A stretch of DNA of 64,000 nucleotides from DATMFV01 sp035555975 (lineage in GTDB: Bacteria > Verrucomicrobiota > Verrucomicrobiia > Chthoniobacterales > Chthoniobacteraceae): positions 8,043 to 72,042 of the forward strand of contig DATMFV010000073.1 in assembly GCA_035555975.1 (NCBI GenBank). The letters run 5' to 3'. The first letter of the stretch is position 1, and each line of letters starts with the position of its first letter. Of the stretch, positions 42,209-51,054 are shown piece by piece. The notes under the pieces were generated by a model, which did not search any database, was not told the origin of the DNA, and saw nothing but the letters and a program-made list of their open reading frames with translations. The translations under genes and the position numbers were made by a program.

Positions 42209-42829
42209 TTAGTTATCATCCGGCAGCCGGAGCCGTTCCGGCGACATGCTGCTCCAGGTGCGCAGGATCTGGTCCATGCGGCTCTGGGCGTCTTCGAATT
42301 CATTGCTGAACGCGCTCAAAACCAGGACGATCTGTTGTTTGGGGGTGTAGTTGATGAAGGTGACCGACTGGGTCACTTCGCTGCCCGGAAGCGCATAGGT
42401 GGTGGTAAAGACGGAGGCGTCCCAGATGTTTTTCAGGCTGATATCGATTTCTTCGCTCTCTTTGACCACCTTCAGTTGCCCCTGCGGCGCAAACTGCCGG
42501 GCGGTGGCGCGGTAGGTTTCCAGGTTTGCTTCGCTGAAGGAGAGATCGGGCCGGAGCGGCGAGTTGCGCAGAAGGAGGCTGGCTCCCTGAAGGTTGTTGA
42601 ATTGCAGGGTGGTCTCGCCGCTGCCGCCGGTAACGGTGGTATGATGATCGGGCTTGATGATGACCGGCTCCTCGTCCCCATTGGAGAAGTAGAGCCGCTG
42701 AAAATCATCCTGTGCCGGGTGGTCCGAGGTAGCGTAGCGCGGCGTCAGGTCGAGGTCGGCCTGCGAGGAGGCGATCGGTAGAGCCCCGAGGGCGACGGCC
42801 AGGAGGGCGAGGAGTTTTGGCTGGTTCAT
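42209..42829 (-). CDS. Exported protein of unknown function, last gene of a minor-pilin operon
   Basis: 206 residues from ATG 42829, which overlaps the upstream stop as ATGA. Signal peptide PKLLALLAVALGALPIASSQA. The body is a beta-rich domain of about 180 residues (VTGGSGETTLQFNNLQGASL, VTQSVTFINYTPKQQIVLVL). Family not recognised. Tight coupling to the PilX-like gene suggests a periplasmic helper or component of the same structure. Confidence 0.6.
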   Translation of the reverse strand: MNQPKLLALLAVALGALPIASSQADLDLTPRYATSDHPAQDDFQRLYFSNGDEEPVIIKPDHHTTVTGGSGETTLQFNNLQGASLLLRNSPLRPDLSFSEANLETYRATARQFAPQGQLKVVKESEEIDISLKNIWDASVFTTTYALPGSEVTQSVTFINYTPKQQIVLVLSAFSNEFEDAQSRMDQILRTWSSMSPERLRLPDDN

Positions 42830-44685
42830 TCGACGAAACGGGACCACGGCCCCCGGTTGAGCACGACCGCCTCGACGCTGCCGGGAGGGGGGGCTTTCAG
42901 GTACTTGGTGTCAAAGTTCCAGTGGCGGGTCGGCGGTGAGTAGATGTTGGTGGTGTCCCAGTTGCCGGTGAACTGTTTGCTGTCAAAGAGTTCCACCATG
43001 GAGCCAAAGTAGGTGCAGTATTTGCCGGACCAGTTTTCCAGAAAGCGGGGATAGTTGTTGGCTCCGCCTGAGTAGTACTCATCCTTTTCGCTGGAGGGCT
43101 TGTGGCCGGAGATGATGGCGACGTTGTAGGTGGTATTGCTGGCGGTGTTCTTGTTCAGATAGGTTTTGCTATTGGCCTCGTGCGTATTGCTGTCTTTCCA
43201 ATTGTTGGAAAGGAACATCACGGCGTCGGCGATGACCGCCGCAGGCTGGCGTTCATAAGTCCCGACCGTGGCGCTGCCGGGCAGGTTTTCCGGCTTGGGT
43301 GTTGCATCGGTGCTGGACTTCGGCCCCTTGCCACTGGCCTGCCCGGTATTATAGTCGCCCTGGATATAGAGCGGGTTTTCACTTGCGATGGTGAGGCCGC
43401 CTTCGGGCAGGATGCGCCCGTTGGTGAGGCGGATCGCCTTGCGGCTGTTGCCGCCGCTGGTGAGATCGTGGATGTAGAGCACCTTGTTGAAACCGGCCAC
43501 GCCGGAATTTGTGTTTGATAGAAGCGTCGTGAGAGCGCCCACGTCGACGGTGGTGACATCAACCCAGGCTTTTTCGCGTGCATCCCAGATGCCGCTCGGG
43601 TCAACCGCTTTGACAATAACCTTGTTATTCTTGTCTCGTTTTTCATTCACCTTTTCCTGGCCGATGACCTTGGAAAGAGCGCTGCTGATCGTCGATTTCG
43701 CCGAATTTGTGAGCGTCGTGTCGCCCTTGGCCGTGACGGTGAAAGCGTGTTTGCCGTCGCTGTCGGTTTTGATTTCAATGAGAATCCCGGCCTTGTTGTA
43801 AAGGCGGCGGCTGGCAATGGCTTCGGGGTCATCGTGCCCGGTATAGGGCGGCTCGATGATTTCGTGATAACCGTCGTTGTTTTTATTGTTATCCTTGGCA
43901 TCGAAGACTTCTTCAGGCTTGCCGCCCATCGGCATGATCGGCGGGACCTTGCTCAACTGGCCGTTTTTGCCAACATCCCACTTTGCGCCGGTATCCCCTT
44001 TGCTGGAACTCCAGTAGTGCCCCTGTGGAGCGGCTTCGTCGTGATAGGTGCCGGTGACGGTGACGTTGCTCTGAAAGGTGACGGTGTTCGGACTGGCGCT
44101 CCAGACGTACATATCGCCGTTGGTGTGAGCCAACCCGGTAATCACCATATTGGCCGGGAGAAAGAGTTCCAGGTTGTTCTGAAAGAAGAACATCGACTGG
44201 AAGAGGGGGACTTCCGTGTACTGGAAGATGCGGCGGACGCCGACGATCGTGCCGTCGTCCATTTTGACCCTCGCTTCGGCGGCATAGTTGCGGGTGCGGC
44301 CCGCCCATCCCTGGTAGCCGGGGACCCGGCCCGTGATCGCCACCCCGTTGGCGGATTCGGTGCCATAGGCGTCCAGGGCGGTGAGCGAAATACCGTCTTC
44401 GGTGAAGGTGATGCCCTCAAAGGCCGGTGGCGTGAGTCCCTTGGCGAGATCCTTGGTATTGAATTCGCCCCGGCCGATCCGCCGGGTCCAGACGGCGTAG
44501 GCATATTCGAGCGCCCCTTCGGCGGCGGCATTGGCAGCGGCAAAGTCGCGGCTGCGGACGGTGGTATGGGTGGTGTTGCTGGTGATGTTGAACGCCACGC
44601 CCGTCAAGGCGCAGACAATGGTGAGCAGCGCGAGGGTCACCAGGAGGACGCTACCGCGCTGGTTTGAGGAAGAACCGGTTTTCAT
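42826..44685 (-). CDS. PilX-like large pilus/secretion protein
   Basis: 619 residues. The N-terminus QRGSVLLVTLALLTIVCALT is typical of PilX-type minor pilins, which have a hydrophobic helix but no classical cleavage motif. The long body is beta-rich (VRRIFQYTEVPLFQSMFFFQ, LEYAYAVWTRRIGRGEF). Large PilX-like proteins can sit at the pilus tip. Its function here is inferred from order: it follows PilV-like and PilW-like genes. Confidence 0.65.
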   Translation of the reverse strand: MKTGSSSNQRGSVLLVTLALLTIVCALTGVAFNITSNTTHTTVRSRDFAAANAAAEGALEYAYAVWTRRIGRGEFNTKDLAKGLTPPAFEGITFTEDGISLTALDAYGTESANGVAITGRVPGYQGWAGRTRNYAAEARVKMDDGTIVGVRRIFQYTEVPLFQSMFFFQNNLELFLPANMVITGLAHTNGDMYVWSASPNTVTFQSNVTVTGTYHDEAAPQGHYWSSSKGDTGAKWDVGKNGQLSKVPPIMPMGGKPEEVFDAKDNNKNNDGYHEIIEPPYTGHDDPEAIASRRLYNKAGILIEIKTDSDGKHAFTVTAKGDTTLTNSAKSTISSALSKVIGQEKVNEKRDKNNKVIVKAVDPSGIWDAREKAWVDVTTVDVGALTTLLSNTNSGVAGFNKVLYIHDLTSGGNSRKAIRLTNGRILPEGGLTIASENPLYIQGDYNTGQASGKGPKSSTDATPKPENLPGSATVGTYERQPAAVIADAVMFLSNNWKDSNTHEANSKTYLNKNTASNTTYNVAIISGHKPSSEKDEYYSGGANNYPRFLENWSGKYCTYFGSMVELFDSKQFTGNWDTTNIYSPPTRHWNFDTKYLKAPPPGSVEAVVLNRGPWSRFVE

Positions 44686-44692
44686 GGCGGGT

Positions 44693-45643
44693 TTAGAGTT
44701 GGTTGGGATCGCACTTGAAGGGAGTCCTGGACTGGACCCGGTTGAAGGAAGAGAAATCGTCCGCGGTTCCGGCGCGTTGTGAGTTCAGGTAACGATCATG
44801 GCGGCTGTCGTGAACGCGCAGCGCGACGTCGAGAAAGGGACGGCCTTCGTAGATCGCGAGCGAAAACGGTTTGTCGGGGGTCGCCTCCCCCTCGGGCGAG
44901 GCGATCTGGTCGGTCATTTGGGTGCTCTCGGCGCTGTCGAAGGGAAGCGGCGTGGTGTCCGGGAACGATTCGTAAACATAGAGCGAACGTTTGTCGCCGT
45001 TGGAGCGAACGACCAGCGCGGTCGGGCGGATCAACGTCGCGGTGACGACGGTCCCGTCATTGGGGAGAACGGTCGATTTGCCGGTCAGCTCCTTGGTCAG
45101 GGTAATGTTGTAGGTCGTCTGGGTGCCGCTTTTTTTCTTGACGGAGACTTTCTTGACGACGGCACGCAACTGGTTGGTCTGCCCGGTCATCAAAACGGTG
45201 GTGTTGATGACGAGCGCATCGTTGGGAAGCGGTGCGGGCGGAGCTTCGAGTGCCTTGGAGTCGGCGGTGATTTCGAGGGTTGTATCGGTTCCGGCGAGCC
45301 CGCTGGCGGGAATGGTGACGACGTACGGCGCGGCGACGTAGCGGTAAAAGCGGATGCCTGCGGCGTTGGAGCCGGTTTCCGTCGCACCGTTGGCGTTGAT
45401 CAGCGTCGGCGGTTCGTAGGAGCTTTGGAGCAGGAGGTTGATCCGGTCAATTACCAGCCGCGACGAGGTGCCGGTGGCGTTGATCGCCAGTCCGCGGACG
45501 GCGACGAGCGTCCCGGTATAGACGACCGAATAGACGCCGGCGAGGATGACGCCGACCATCGCCGTGACCACCATGATTTCGGTAAACGTCATCCCGCGGC
45601 GGCGGTCGGGCCGCAGGCGCAACGATGGAAGGGGGCGGTTCAT
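44693..45643 (-). CDS. PilW-like prepilin
   Basis: 316 residues. RRRGMTFTEIMVVTAMVGVI is a class III prepilin signal: Gly before the cleavage site, Glu at mature position 5. The remainder is beta-rich with repeated Thr/Val stretches (TTVLMTGQTNQLRAVVKKVS). Length and position after a PilV-like gene fit PilW. The start overlaps the previous stop by 4 bp (ATGA). Confidence 0.7.
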   Translation of the reverse strand: MNRPLPSLRLRPDRRRGMTFTEIMVVTAMVGVILAGVYSVVYTGTLVAVRGLAINATGTSSRLVIDRINLLLQSSYEPPTLINANGATETGSNAAGIRFYRYVAAPYVVTIPASGLAGTDTTLEITADSKALEAPPAPLPNDALVINTTVLMTGQTNQLRAVVKKVSVKKKSGTQTTYNITLTKELTGKSTVLPNDGTVVTATLIRPTALVVRSNGDKRSLYVYESFPDTTPLPFDSAESTQMTDQIASPEGEATPDKPFSLAIYEGRPFLDVALRVHDSRHDRYLNSQRAGTADDFSSFNRVQSRTPFKCDPNQL

Positions 45644-46200
45644 GATCCCTGTTCGTCCTGCGCCCGCAGGGTGGTCATCTCATACTGGTACGGGCGGTCG
45701 AGGTAGGTGTAGTTGATGCGAAACGTGACCCGGCGGATGACCGTGGCGGCGACATCGCTCGGCTTTTCACTGTTGTTCAGATTGGTGACGATGCGGGTGA
45801 GCGTGCCGGTGACGATCGGGTCGCCTTCGCTGTTGAGGGCGACCGGCACGCTTTCGCCGGTGGAGTCGGTGGCGTCGTCGGAGAAGGGGGCTCCCTCCGG
45901 CGAGGTGAGGGTGAGGATCGGCGGGACGTTGGTGCTGGTGAACGGGACGACGAGCGCGGTGTCGATGTTGCGCTGGACGAGTACCCGTGCGTTGGTCAGC
46001 AGGCGGGTCCGCGCGGCGAGGGTTTGCGAGGTGAGCAGGCTGCCGATCGCGGCGGCGCTGATGATCGCCGTGACCGCCATCGCCGTGACCGCTTCGATGA
46101 GCGTGATCCCGGCCGTCGCCGATCGGCGGTGCAGATTCGCGCCGCTTCGCTCCCGGGGGAGAGCCCCGCAACGGAAAAGGGGAAACAGGGTTCGGATCAT
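45640..46200 (-). CDS. PilV-like prepilin
   Basis: 186 residues. ATAGITLIEAVTAMAVTAII carries the cleavage Gly and Glu at mature position 5. An atypically long basic leader (about 30 residues) precedes it. The C-terminal part has VIRRVTFRINYTYLDRPYQYEM. First gene of the four-gene unit, which would form a minor-pilin complex. No major pilin is present in the window. Confidence 0.7.
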   Translation of the reverse strand: MIRTLFPLFRCGALPRERSGANLHRRSATAGITLIEAVTAMAVTAIISAAAIGSLLTSQTLAARTRLLTNARVLVQRNIDTALVVPFTSTNVPPILTLTSPEGAPFSDDATDSTGESVPVALNSEGDPIVTGTLTRIVTNLNNSEKPSDVAATVIRRVTFRINYTYLDRPYQYEMTTLRAQDEQGS

Positions 46201-46395
46201 GGGAGAAAAACGGTGGATGAAGGGACCGGGAAGGCGATGTCGGGTTCGTTGCCTATAACTGAAAGCAATCGACGTGCCACCAACGCCTGCCTTTTGTGCG
46301 AGGATACCGCTTCAGGCCCGGGTTTGGCAAGCTTCGGGGTTTCGCTTGGTGGTCGCTCCGCTTTGTCTTAGGTTGTCAGCCACGATTTCATTTTT

Positions 46396-48372
46396 ATGCC
46401 GGAACTTTCTTCGACTCAGGGCGGCCTCGCGCAGCCGGGGGGGCGGCCGTTGCTCGTGTTTGACGGCGACTGCGGGTTTTGCCGCTTCTGGGTGATGCGC
46501 TGGCGGGAGAAAACGGGGGATCGGGTCGATTTTCAGCCTTCGCAGGCGCTCGGCGCGCAGATACCGGAAGTCCCCCCGGCGGCGTTTGAAACCGGGGTCG
46601 TGCTGCTGGAACCGCCGGAGCGCCCGGGAGCGCCGCACCGGGTGATCTTCGGGGCCGATGCGGTGATCCGCCTGCTGGAAGGGTACGGTGCGGGAGTGGG
46701 GCGCGCGACGGCATGGCTGGCCCGCAAGGTGCCGGGGGTGATGCCGGTGAGCCGGTGGCTCTACGGCGGGGTTTCCAACCACCGGATGGGATGGAGCCGC
46801 CTGACCCGCTGGCTCTGGGGCAGGAGCGCACAGGCCGCGCTGCCGCCGACCTACCATGTCGCCAACTGGGTCTTTCTGCGGCTCCTCGGGCTGGTTCTTT
46901 TTTTCGCCTTCGGGTCGTTTCTGGTGCAGGCGCGCGGGTTGATCGGGAGCCACGGCATCCTGCCCGTTTCCCGTTATCTCGAGGCGGCGCACGCCGAACT
47001 GGGGGCCCGGGCATACCATCTCCTGCCGACTCTTTTCTGGGCGGGGGCTTCCGACCCGATGCTGGTGGGGGTTGCCGCGGCCGGGGTGGTGCTTTCGCTG
47101 ATGGTGTTCGCCGGGTGGTGGCCGGGGCTGGCGCTGCTCGGGGCGTGGGGGCTTTACCTCTCGCTCTGCGTCGCCGGGCAGACGTTCATGGGGTATCAAT
47201 GGGATGCCCTCCTTCTCGAAACGGCGCTCCTTTCAGCCTTTCTGGTCCCGCTGACGGCGCGCCGGGTCTTCGGCGAAAATTCGTGGGTCCAGCGTGCGAG
47301 CCGCTGGCTGCTCCTTTTCCTGCTTTTCCGGTTGATGCTGGAGAGCGGGGCGGTGAAGTGGTTGAGCGGCGACCCGCATTGGCGCGACCTGACCGCGCTC
47401 GGCTTTCACTTCGAAACGCAGCCGCTGCCGTTGCCGCTGGCATGGTGGGCACACCAGATGCCGCAACCGGCGCTCAAAGCGATGACGCTCGGCATGTTTC
47501 TGGTCGAGTTTCTCGCCCCCTTCGCGCTGCTGCTGCCGCGGCGGCTCCGCTGGTTCGGCTTCTGGGGGCTGGTCGGGCTTCAGGCGGGGATCGCGCTGAC
47601 CGGCAACTACACCTTCTTCAACCTGCTGACGGCGGCGCTCTGCCTTTTGATGCTCGATGATCTCTGCTGGCCGGAACGCTGGCGCAAGGCGGTCGGCTGG
47701 AGATCGCGCCTGCGCCACGCGGAGGACGAACTGCGCGAGGGCGATCCGGCCCGCCCCCTGCCGGAGCGGCTGCCGGATGCCTGTACGAGGGCGGGCCGGG
47801 TGACCCCGCTCTTCTGGGCGCCGGTGGCGTTTTGCAGCCTCGCGATCGGCGGCAAGGGGTTGGTGGAGATGGTGGTGCCGCTCGTGGGCAACGGGACAAA
47901 GGTCGCAACACCGGGCGCGCTGGAGTGGGTGGAAAAGCAGGTCGCCCCCTTGCGTTCCTTCAACCGGTACGGCCTTTTTGCGGTGATGACGACGGAGCGT
48001 CGGGAGATCGTCATCGAAGGAAGCCGCGACGGCGTGGAGTGGCTGCCATACGAGTTTCGCTGGAAACCGGGCGATGTGAACCGGAGACCGGGCCTCGTGG
48101 CTCCGTTCCAGCCCCGGCTCGACTGGCAGATGTGGTTTGCCGCGCTCGGGCCGGTGGAACAGAGCCGTTGGTTTTACGCGTTGGTGGAGCGGCTGCTGGC
48201 GGGCGAGCCCGAAGTGCTCGCACTGCTGGAGAACAACCCGTTCCCCGATGAACCGCCGCGCTGGATTCGGGCTCAACGCTACCGCTACCACTTCACCCGC
48301 AGGGGAGAAGGCGACGCCTGGTGGCGGCGGGAGCCGGACGGGACTTTTTTGCCCCCTGCGGCGCTGCGTTAG
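46396..48372 (+). CDS. Fusion of DCC thiol-oxidoreductase domain and lipase maturation factor (LMF1-like) membrane protein
   Basis: 658 residues. Residues about 18-130 are a DCC domain: LLVFDGDCGFCRFW with CGFC at 26-29. From about residue 150 on, at least six membrane helices and FMGYQWDALLLETALLSAFL, WLLLFLLFRLMLESGAVKW follow the LMF1 pattern. The C-terminal soluble part has GLFAVMTTERREIVIEGSRDG and LAPFQPRLDWQMWFAAL-like motifs. LMF1 in animals helps lipases fold in the ER, and the bacterial role is unknown. A redox domain on the same chain is consistent with a folding role in the envelope. Confidence 0.85.
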   Translation: MPELSSTQGGLAQPGGRPLLVFDGDCGFCRFWVMRWREKTGDRVDFQPSQALGAQIPEVPPAAFETGVVLLEPPERPGAPHRVIFGADAVIRLLEGYGAGVGRATAWLARKVPGVMPVSRWLYGGVSNHRMGWSRLTRWLWGRSAQAALPPTYHVANWVFLRLLGLVLFFAFGSFLVQARGLIGSHGILPVSRYLEAAHAELGARAYHLLPTLFWAGASDPMLVGVAAAGVVLSLMVFAGWWPGLALLGAWGLYLSLCVAGQTFMGYQWDALLLETALLSAFLVPLTARRVFGENSWVQRASRWLLLFLLFRLMLESGAVKWLSGDPHWRDLTALGFHFETQPLPLPLAWWAHQMPQPALKAMTLGMFLVEFLAPFALLLPRRLRWFGFWGLVGLQAGIALTGNYTFFNLLTAALCLLMLDDLCWPERWRKAVGWRSRLRHAEDELREGDPARPLPERLPDACTRAGRVTPLFWAPVAFCSLAIGGKGLVEMVVPLVGNGTKVATPGALEWVEKQVAPLRSFNRYGLFAVMTTERREIVIEGSRDGVEWLPYEFRWKPGDVNRRPGLVAPFQPRLDWQMWFAALGPVEQSRWFYALVERLLAGEPEVLALLENNPFPDEPPRWIRAQRYRYHFTRRGEGDAWWRREPDGTFLPPAALR

Positions 48373-48409
48373 AGTATTGGGAGCCGACCGCCGCGTTGCC
48401 GTTCGCCTC

Positions 48410-49414
48410 CTATCGTCCCGTAAAGCCGAAGACCTGCCCCCGGTCGATGGAGCAGCCCCGCGCGACCGCCTGCCTCGGGTGGGTCGGGTCGCCCGGCATG
48501 AAGATGCCATCCTCGGCGGCCCGGATGACGGTTTTTTCCAGCAGCGCTTCGAGGCTCCGGTGTTTGGTCAGGCGCGACTGGTGCCGTTTCTTCGCAGCGG
48601 CTTCCTCCTTCCGGAGCGCGTCGAGCGCCTTTTCCCGTTTGAGGGCGGCGGCGGCCAGGGCGGCTTCCTTTTCCTTGAGCTTGCGGCTGTGTTGCTCGAT
48701 GGCGAGCGGCTTTTCAAACCGGGTGAAGTTGGCGAGCTTCGCCTTGGCGGCCTGACGGGTCAGGTCGGCTTTTTCAAAACGGATGCCTTCGTTTTCGTAC
48801 TCCACCTTCTGGATAAACCCTTCGGCGAGGAGCTTGTCGCGGGCATTGAAGCGTTCCTCCTGCTGGTGGTAGGCGGCTTCGGCGTCGTGAAGGGCGATCG
48901 TGAGCATCAGCTCGGCCAGCGGGGCCTCGCCCTCCAGGTAACGTTCGCGGGCAACCTTGAGCAGACGCAACTCTTCCTTGCCCTCCTGAACGGCTTCCAC
49001 TTCGGCGGCTTCGGCGGCGGCGATCTTCTCGGCGGCGTCCGAAATCGCCTTTTCTTCCTTGGCAAGCTCGGCCCGGTTGGCGTCGAGCGCTTCGACCACG
49101 GCGACGCAGTCAAACACAGCGATGATTTCGCCCTTCTTTACCGGCTGACCCGGCGGGGCGAGGTATTGCAGGACGAGCGGTTCCTCAAATTCCGAGCTGT
49201 AGTAGCTCTTCGGCGTGACCGGCTTGGCGGCGGGAGGAGCCGGTTTCGCCGCAACCGCCTTGGCAACCGTCGGCTCCGCCGCAGCGGGCGGCGGCGACTT
49301 GGCCGCTGCCTTCGCTGCCGGGGGCGTTTTCGGCTCGGCGGGCGGTTTGGTTTCGGCGGTGGCCGGGGGGAGAACGGCGAGGGAGATCAACCCGACGTAA
49401 AGAAGGGAGCGCAT
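48410..49414 (-). CDS. Periplasmic adaptor (HlyD/RND membrane-fusion-like) protein
   Basis: 334 residues. Signal peptide SLLYVGLISLAVLPPATA, then a Lys/Ala/Pro-rich linker to about residue 65. A lipoyl-like half-motif (YLAPPGQPVKKGEIIAVFDC) is followed by a long Ala/Glu/Lys-rich coiled coil (about 105-285). The C-terminus (VIRAAEDGIFMP) resembles the second lipoyl half. Such adaptors bridge an inner-membrane pump and a TolC channel. The channel gene is 15 bp upstream, but no pump gene is adjacent. Confidence 0.7.
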   Translation of the reverse strand: MRSLLYVGLISLAVLPPATAETKPPAEPKTPPAAKAAAKSPPPAAAEPTVAKAVAAKPAPPAAKPVTPKSYYSSEFEEPLVLQYLAPPGQPVKKGEIIAVFDCVAVVEALDANRAELAKEEKAISDAAEKIAAAEAAEVEAVQEGKEELRLLKVARERYLEGEAPLAELMLTIALHDAEAAYHQQEERFNARDKLLAEGFIQKVEYENEGIRFEKADLTRQAAKAKLANFTRFEKPLAIEQHSRKLKEKEAALAAAALKREKALDALRKEEAAAKKRHQSRLTKHRSLEALLEKTVIRAAEDGIFMPGDPTHPRQAVARGCSIDRGQVFGFTGR

Positions 49415-49429
49415 GAGAAAAAAACAGGT

Positions 49430-51025
49430 TCAGGGTTGGAAAACGGGATCAATCTGAAGCTGGCCGATGTCGCGCTTGATCTGAAGGTAGTTGAGGTAAT
49501 GCGAGAGCTGGAGGTCGAGGTTGCGGAGCAGGGCGCGCGCTTCGGTGTTCTTGGCTTCGAGCAGGCTCCGGTTCGAAGCCTGCCCCCGTTCAAACCGGAA
49601 CGCGGCGACCTTGGCCCCTTTTCGCGCATTGGCGACGACAAGGTCCTGCAACTCCAGAGCATTTTCGATGCTCGCCATGCGGGTAATCCTCCGGTGGACG
49701 GCGGCGGCGAGGTTGGCCCGCGCAAAGTGAAGGAGCCGCTCGCTCTGCTTGAGGGTCTGCCACGCGCCGAAAAGCTGGACCCGCTCCCGCGTTCTCTCCA
49801 GCGGAAGCGAGAGGGTGATCCCGGCGGTGTACTCTTCGCGGATGGCGGTGTCGCCCTCGCGCAGCCCGAGATGGCGGGCATTGGCGCTCAGGTTGAGGTC
49901 GAGGTCCGGGAGGAGATTGCGCTTGGCGTACTTGAGGCGGCGGCGGTTTTCTTCCACGGCGTCGGCGGCGGTGTGGAGGTCGGGCCGGTTGAGGAGCGCA
50001 TCGGCGACGGTCTCCTGCGGATCGAACTGGACCCGGAACTGCCGGTTGGTCGCCGGAAGCGGGAAGGGAACCAGTTCCAGCTTGGCGTCGGGCGTCAGGC
50101 CGAGGGTGATCGCGAAAAGTTCGCGGCGGTTTTCGAGGTCGTCCTGAAGGTCGATCCGCTGCTGGCGGACGAGGAGCGCCTCCTGCGTCGCCCGGAGCAC
50201 TTCCATCTCGGACTCCAGCCCGAGTTCAAAGAATGCCTCGCTGCGGCGGATGAGCTGATCGTGCGCCGCCCCCTGTTCCTTGTTGATGGCGATCTTCTGT
50301 TCGATGTTCTGGATCGAGACGTAATCGGAGACGATGCTGATGACGAAGTCTTCGCGTTGCAGCTTGTAGTTGCGCAGCGCGTCGAGGAGGTTGAGCCGCG
50401 CTTCGACCAGCGGTTCGCGGTAGAGATCGAACCCCGCACGGCGCAGGAGCGGCTGGTTGAGCGAAAGGACGACGCGCGGCGAGTAGTCGCCCGGGCGGCT
50501 TTCGACCTGCGTGAGCGCTCCCCCGAGGTCGAGGGCGATACTCCCGCCGTAGGGAAGCTTCTGGGTAAAGCCGAGGAGTTGCTGCGACTCAAAGTACTGG
50601 ATCGCCGTCCGTTCCTCGTTGAAGCGCGAGCCGACCTCGCGGGCCTGCCCGGTCATCGTCGCACGCCATTGCGGGCCGTAGCCGCGCTGGGTGGCGATGT
50701 AGTTGATGGCGGCCGTGCGGACCTGTTCGCGGCGGGTCTGCATGGTCGGGTTGTTGGCGATGGCGATCTCGACCGCCTTGGCGAGATGGATCGGGCCGGT
50801 GCCGACCGCCACCGGAACATTATCGGGCCGGGGGAGGCTCGGCTCGAGCCGGCGGATTTCGTCGATCGCCTCCAGCGCGAGCGCCTCGGCCTGTTCGGGT
50901 TTGGGGACGCCTCTTGCCTCTGCCGGGTGGGAAGAGAACCAGCCCGCGCCCGCGATGGCGACGAGCACGGCAAGCGCCGACCCGGAACGCGGGCGCAACG
51001 ACCTGAAAGTAAGGGGGGCAGTCAT
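49430..51025 (-). CDS. TolC-family outer-membrane channel protein
   Basis: 531 residues from ATG 51025; the longer frame back to 51145 overlaps tatC. A signal peptide precedes two TolC repeats with NPTMQTRREQVRTA, SLNQPLLRRAGFDLYRE and the second-half NRPDLHTAADAVEENRRRLKYAK and LPDLDLNLSA. It forms an outer-membrane exit duct. In order tatC, tolC-like, adaptor, with gaps of 29 and 15 bp. Confidence 0.88.
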   Translation of the reverse strand: MTAPLTFRSLRPRSGSALAVLVAIAGAGWFSSHPAEARGVPKPEQAEALALEAIDEIRRLEPSLPRPDNVPVAVGTGPIHLAKAVEIAIANNPTMQTRREQVRTAAINYIATQRGYGPQWRATMTGQAREVGSRFNEERTAIQYFESQQLLGFTQKLPYGGSIALDLGGALTQVESRPGDYSPRVVLSLNQPLLRRAGFDLYREPLVEARLNLLDALRNYKLQREDFVISIVSDYVSIQNIEQKIAINKEQGAAHDQLIRRSEAFFELGLESEMEVLRATQEALLVRQQRIDLQDDLENRRELFAITLGLTPDAKLELVPFPLPATNRQFRVQFDPQETVADALLNRPDLHTAADAVEENRRRLKYAKRNLLPDLDLNLSANARHLGLREGDTAIREEYTAGITLSLPLERTRERVQLFGAWQTLKQSERLLHFARANLAAAVHRRITRMASIENALELQDLVVANARKGAKVAAFRFERGQASNRSLLEAKNTEARALLRNLDLQLSHYLNYLQIKRDIGQLQIDPVFQP

Positions 51026-51054
51026 GAACGGAAAAGTTGATCTCGGGCCGCAGA

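Noticed and set aside
48137..51040. A 967-codon open frame on the + strand opposite the TolC-like and adaptor genes
   Set aside because: It is the complement of two recognised genes; high GC leaves few stop codons on the opposite strand, and the translation is low-complexity and matches nothing.
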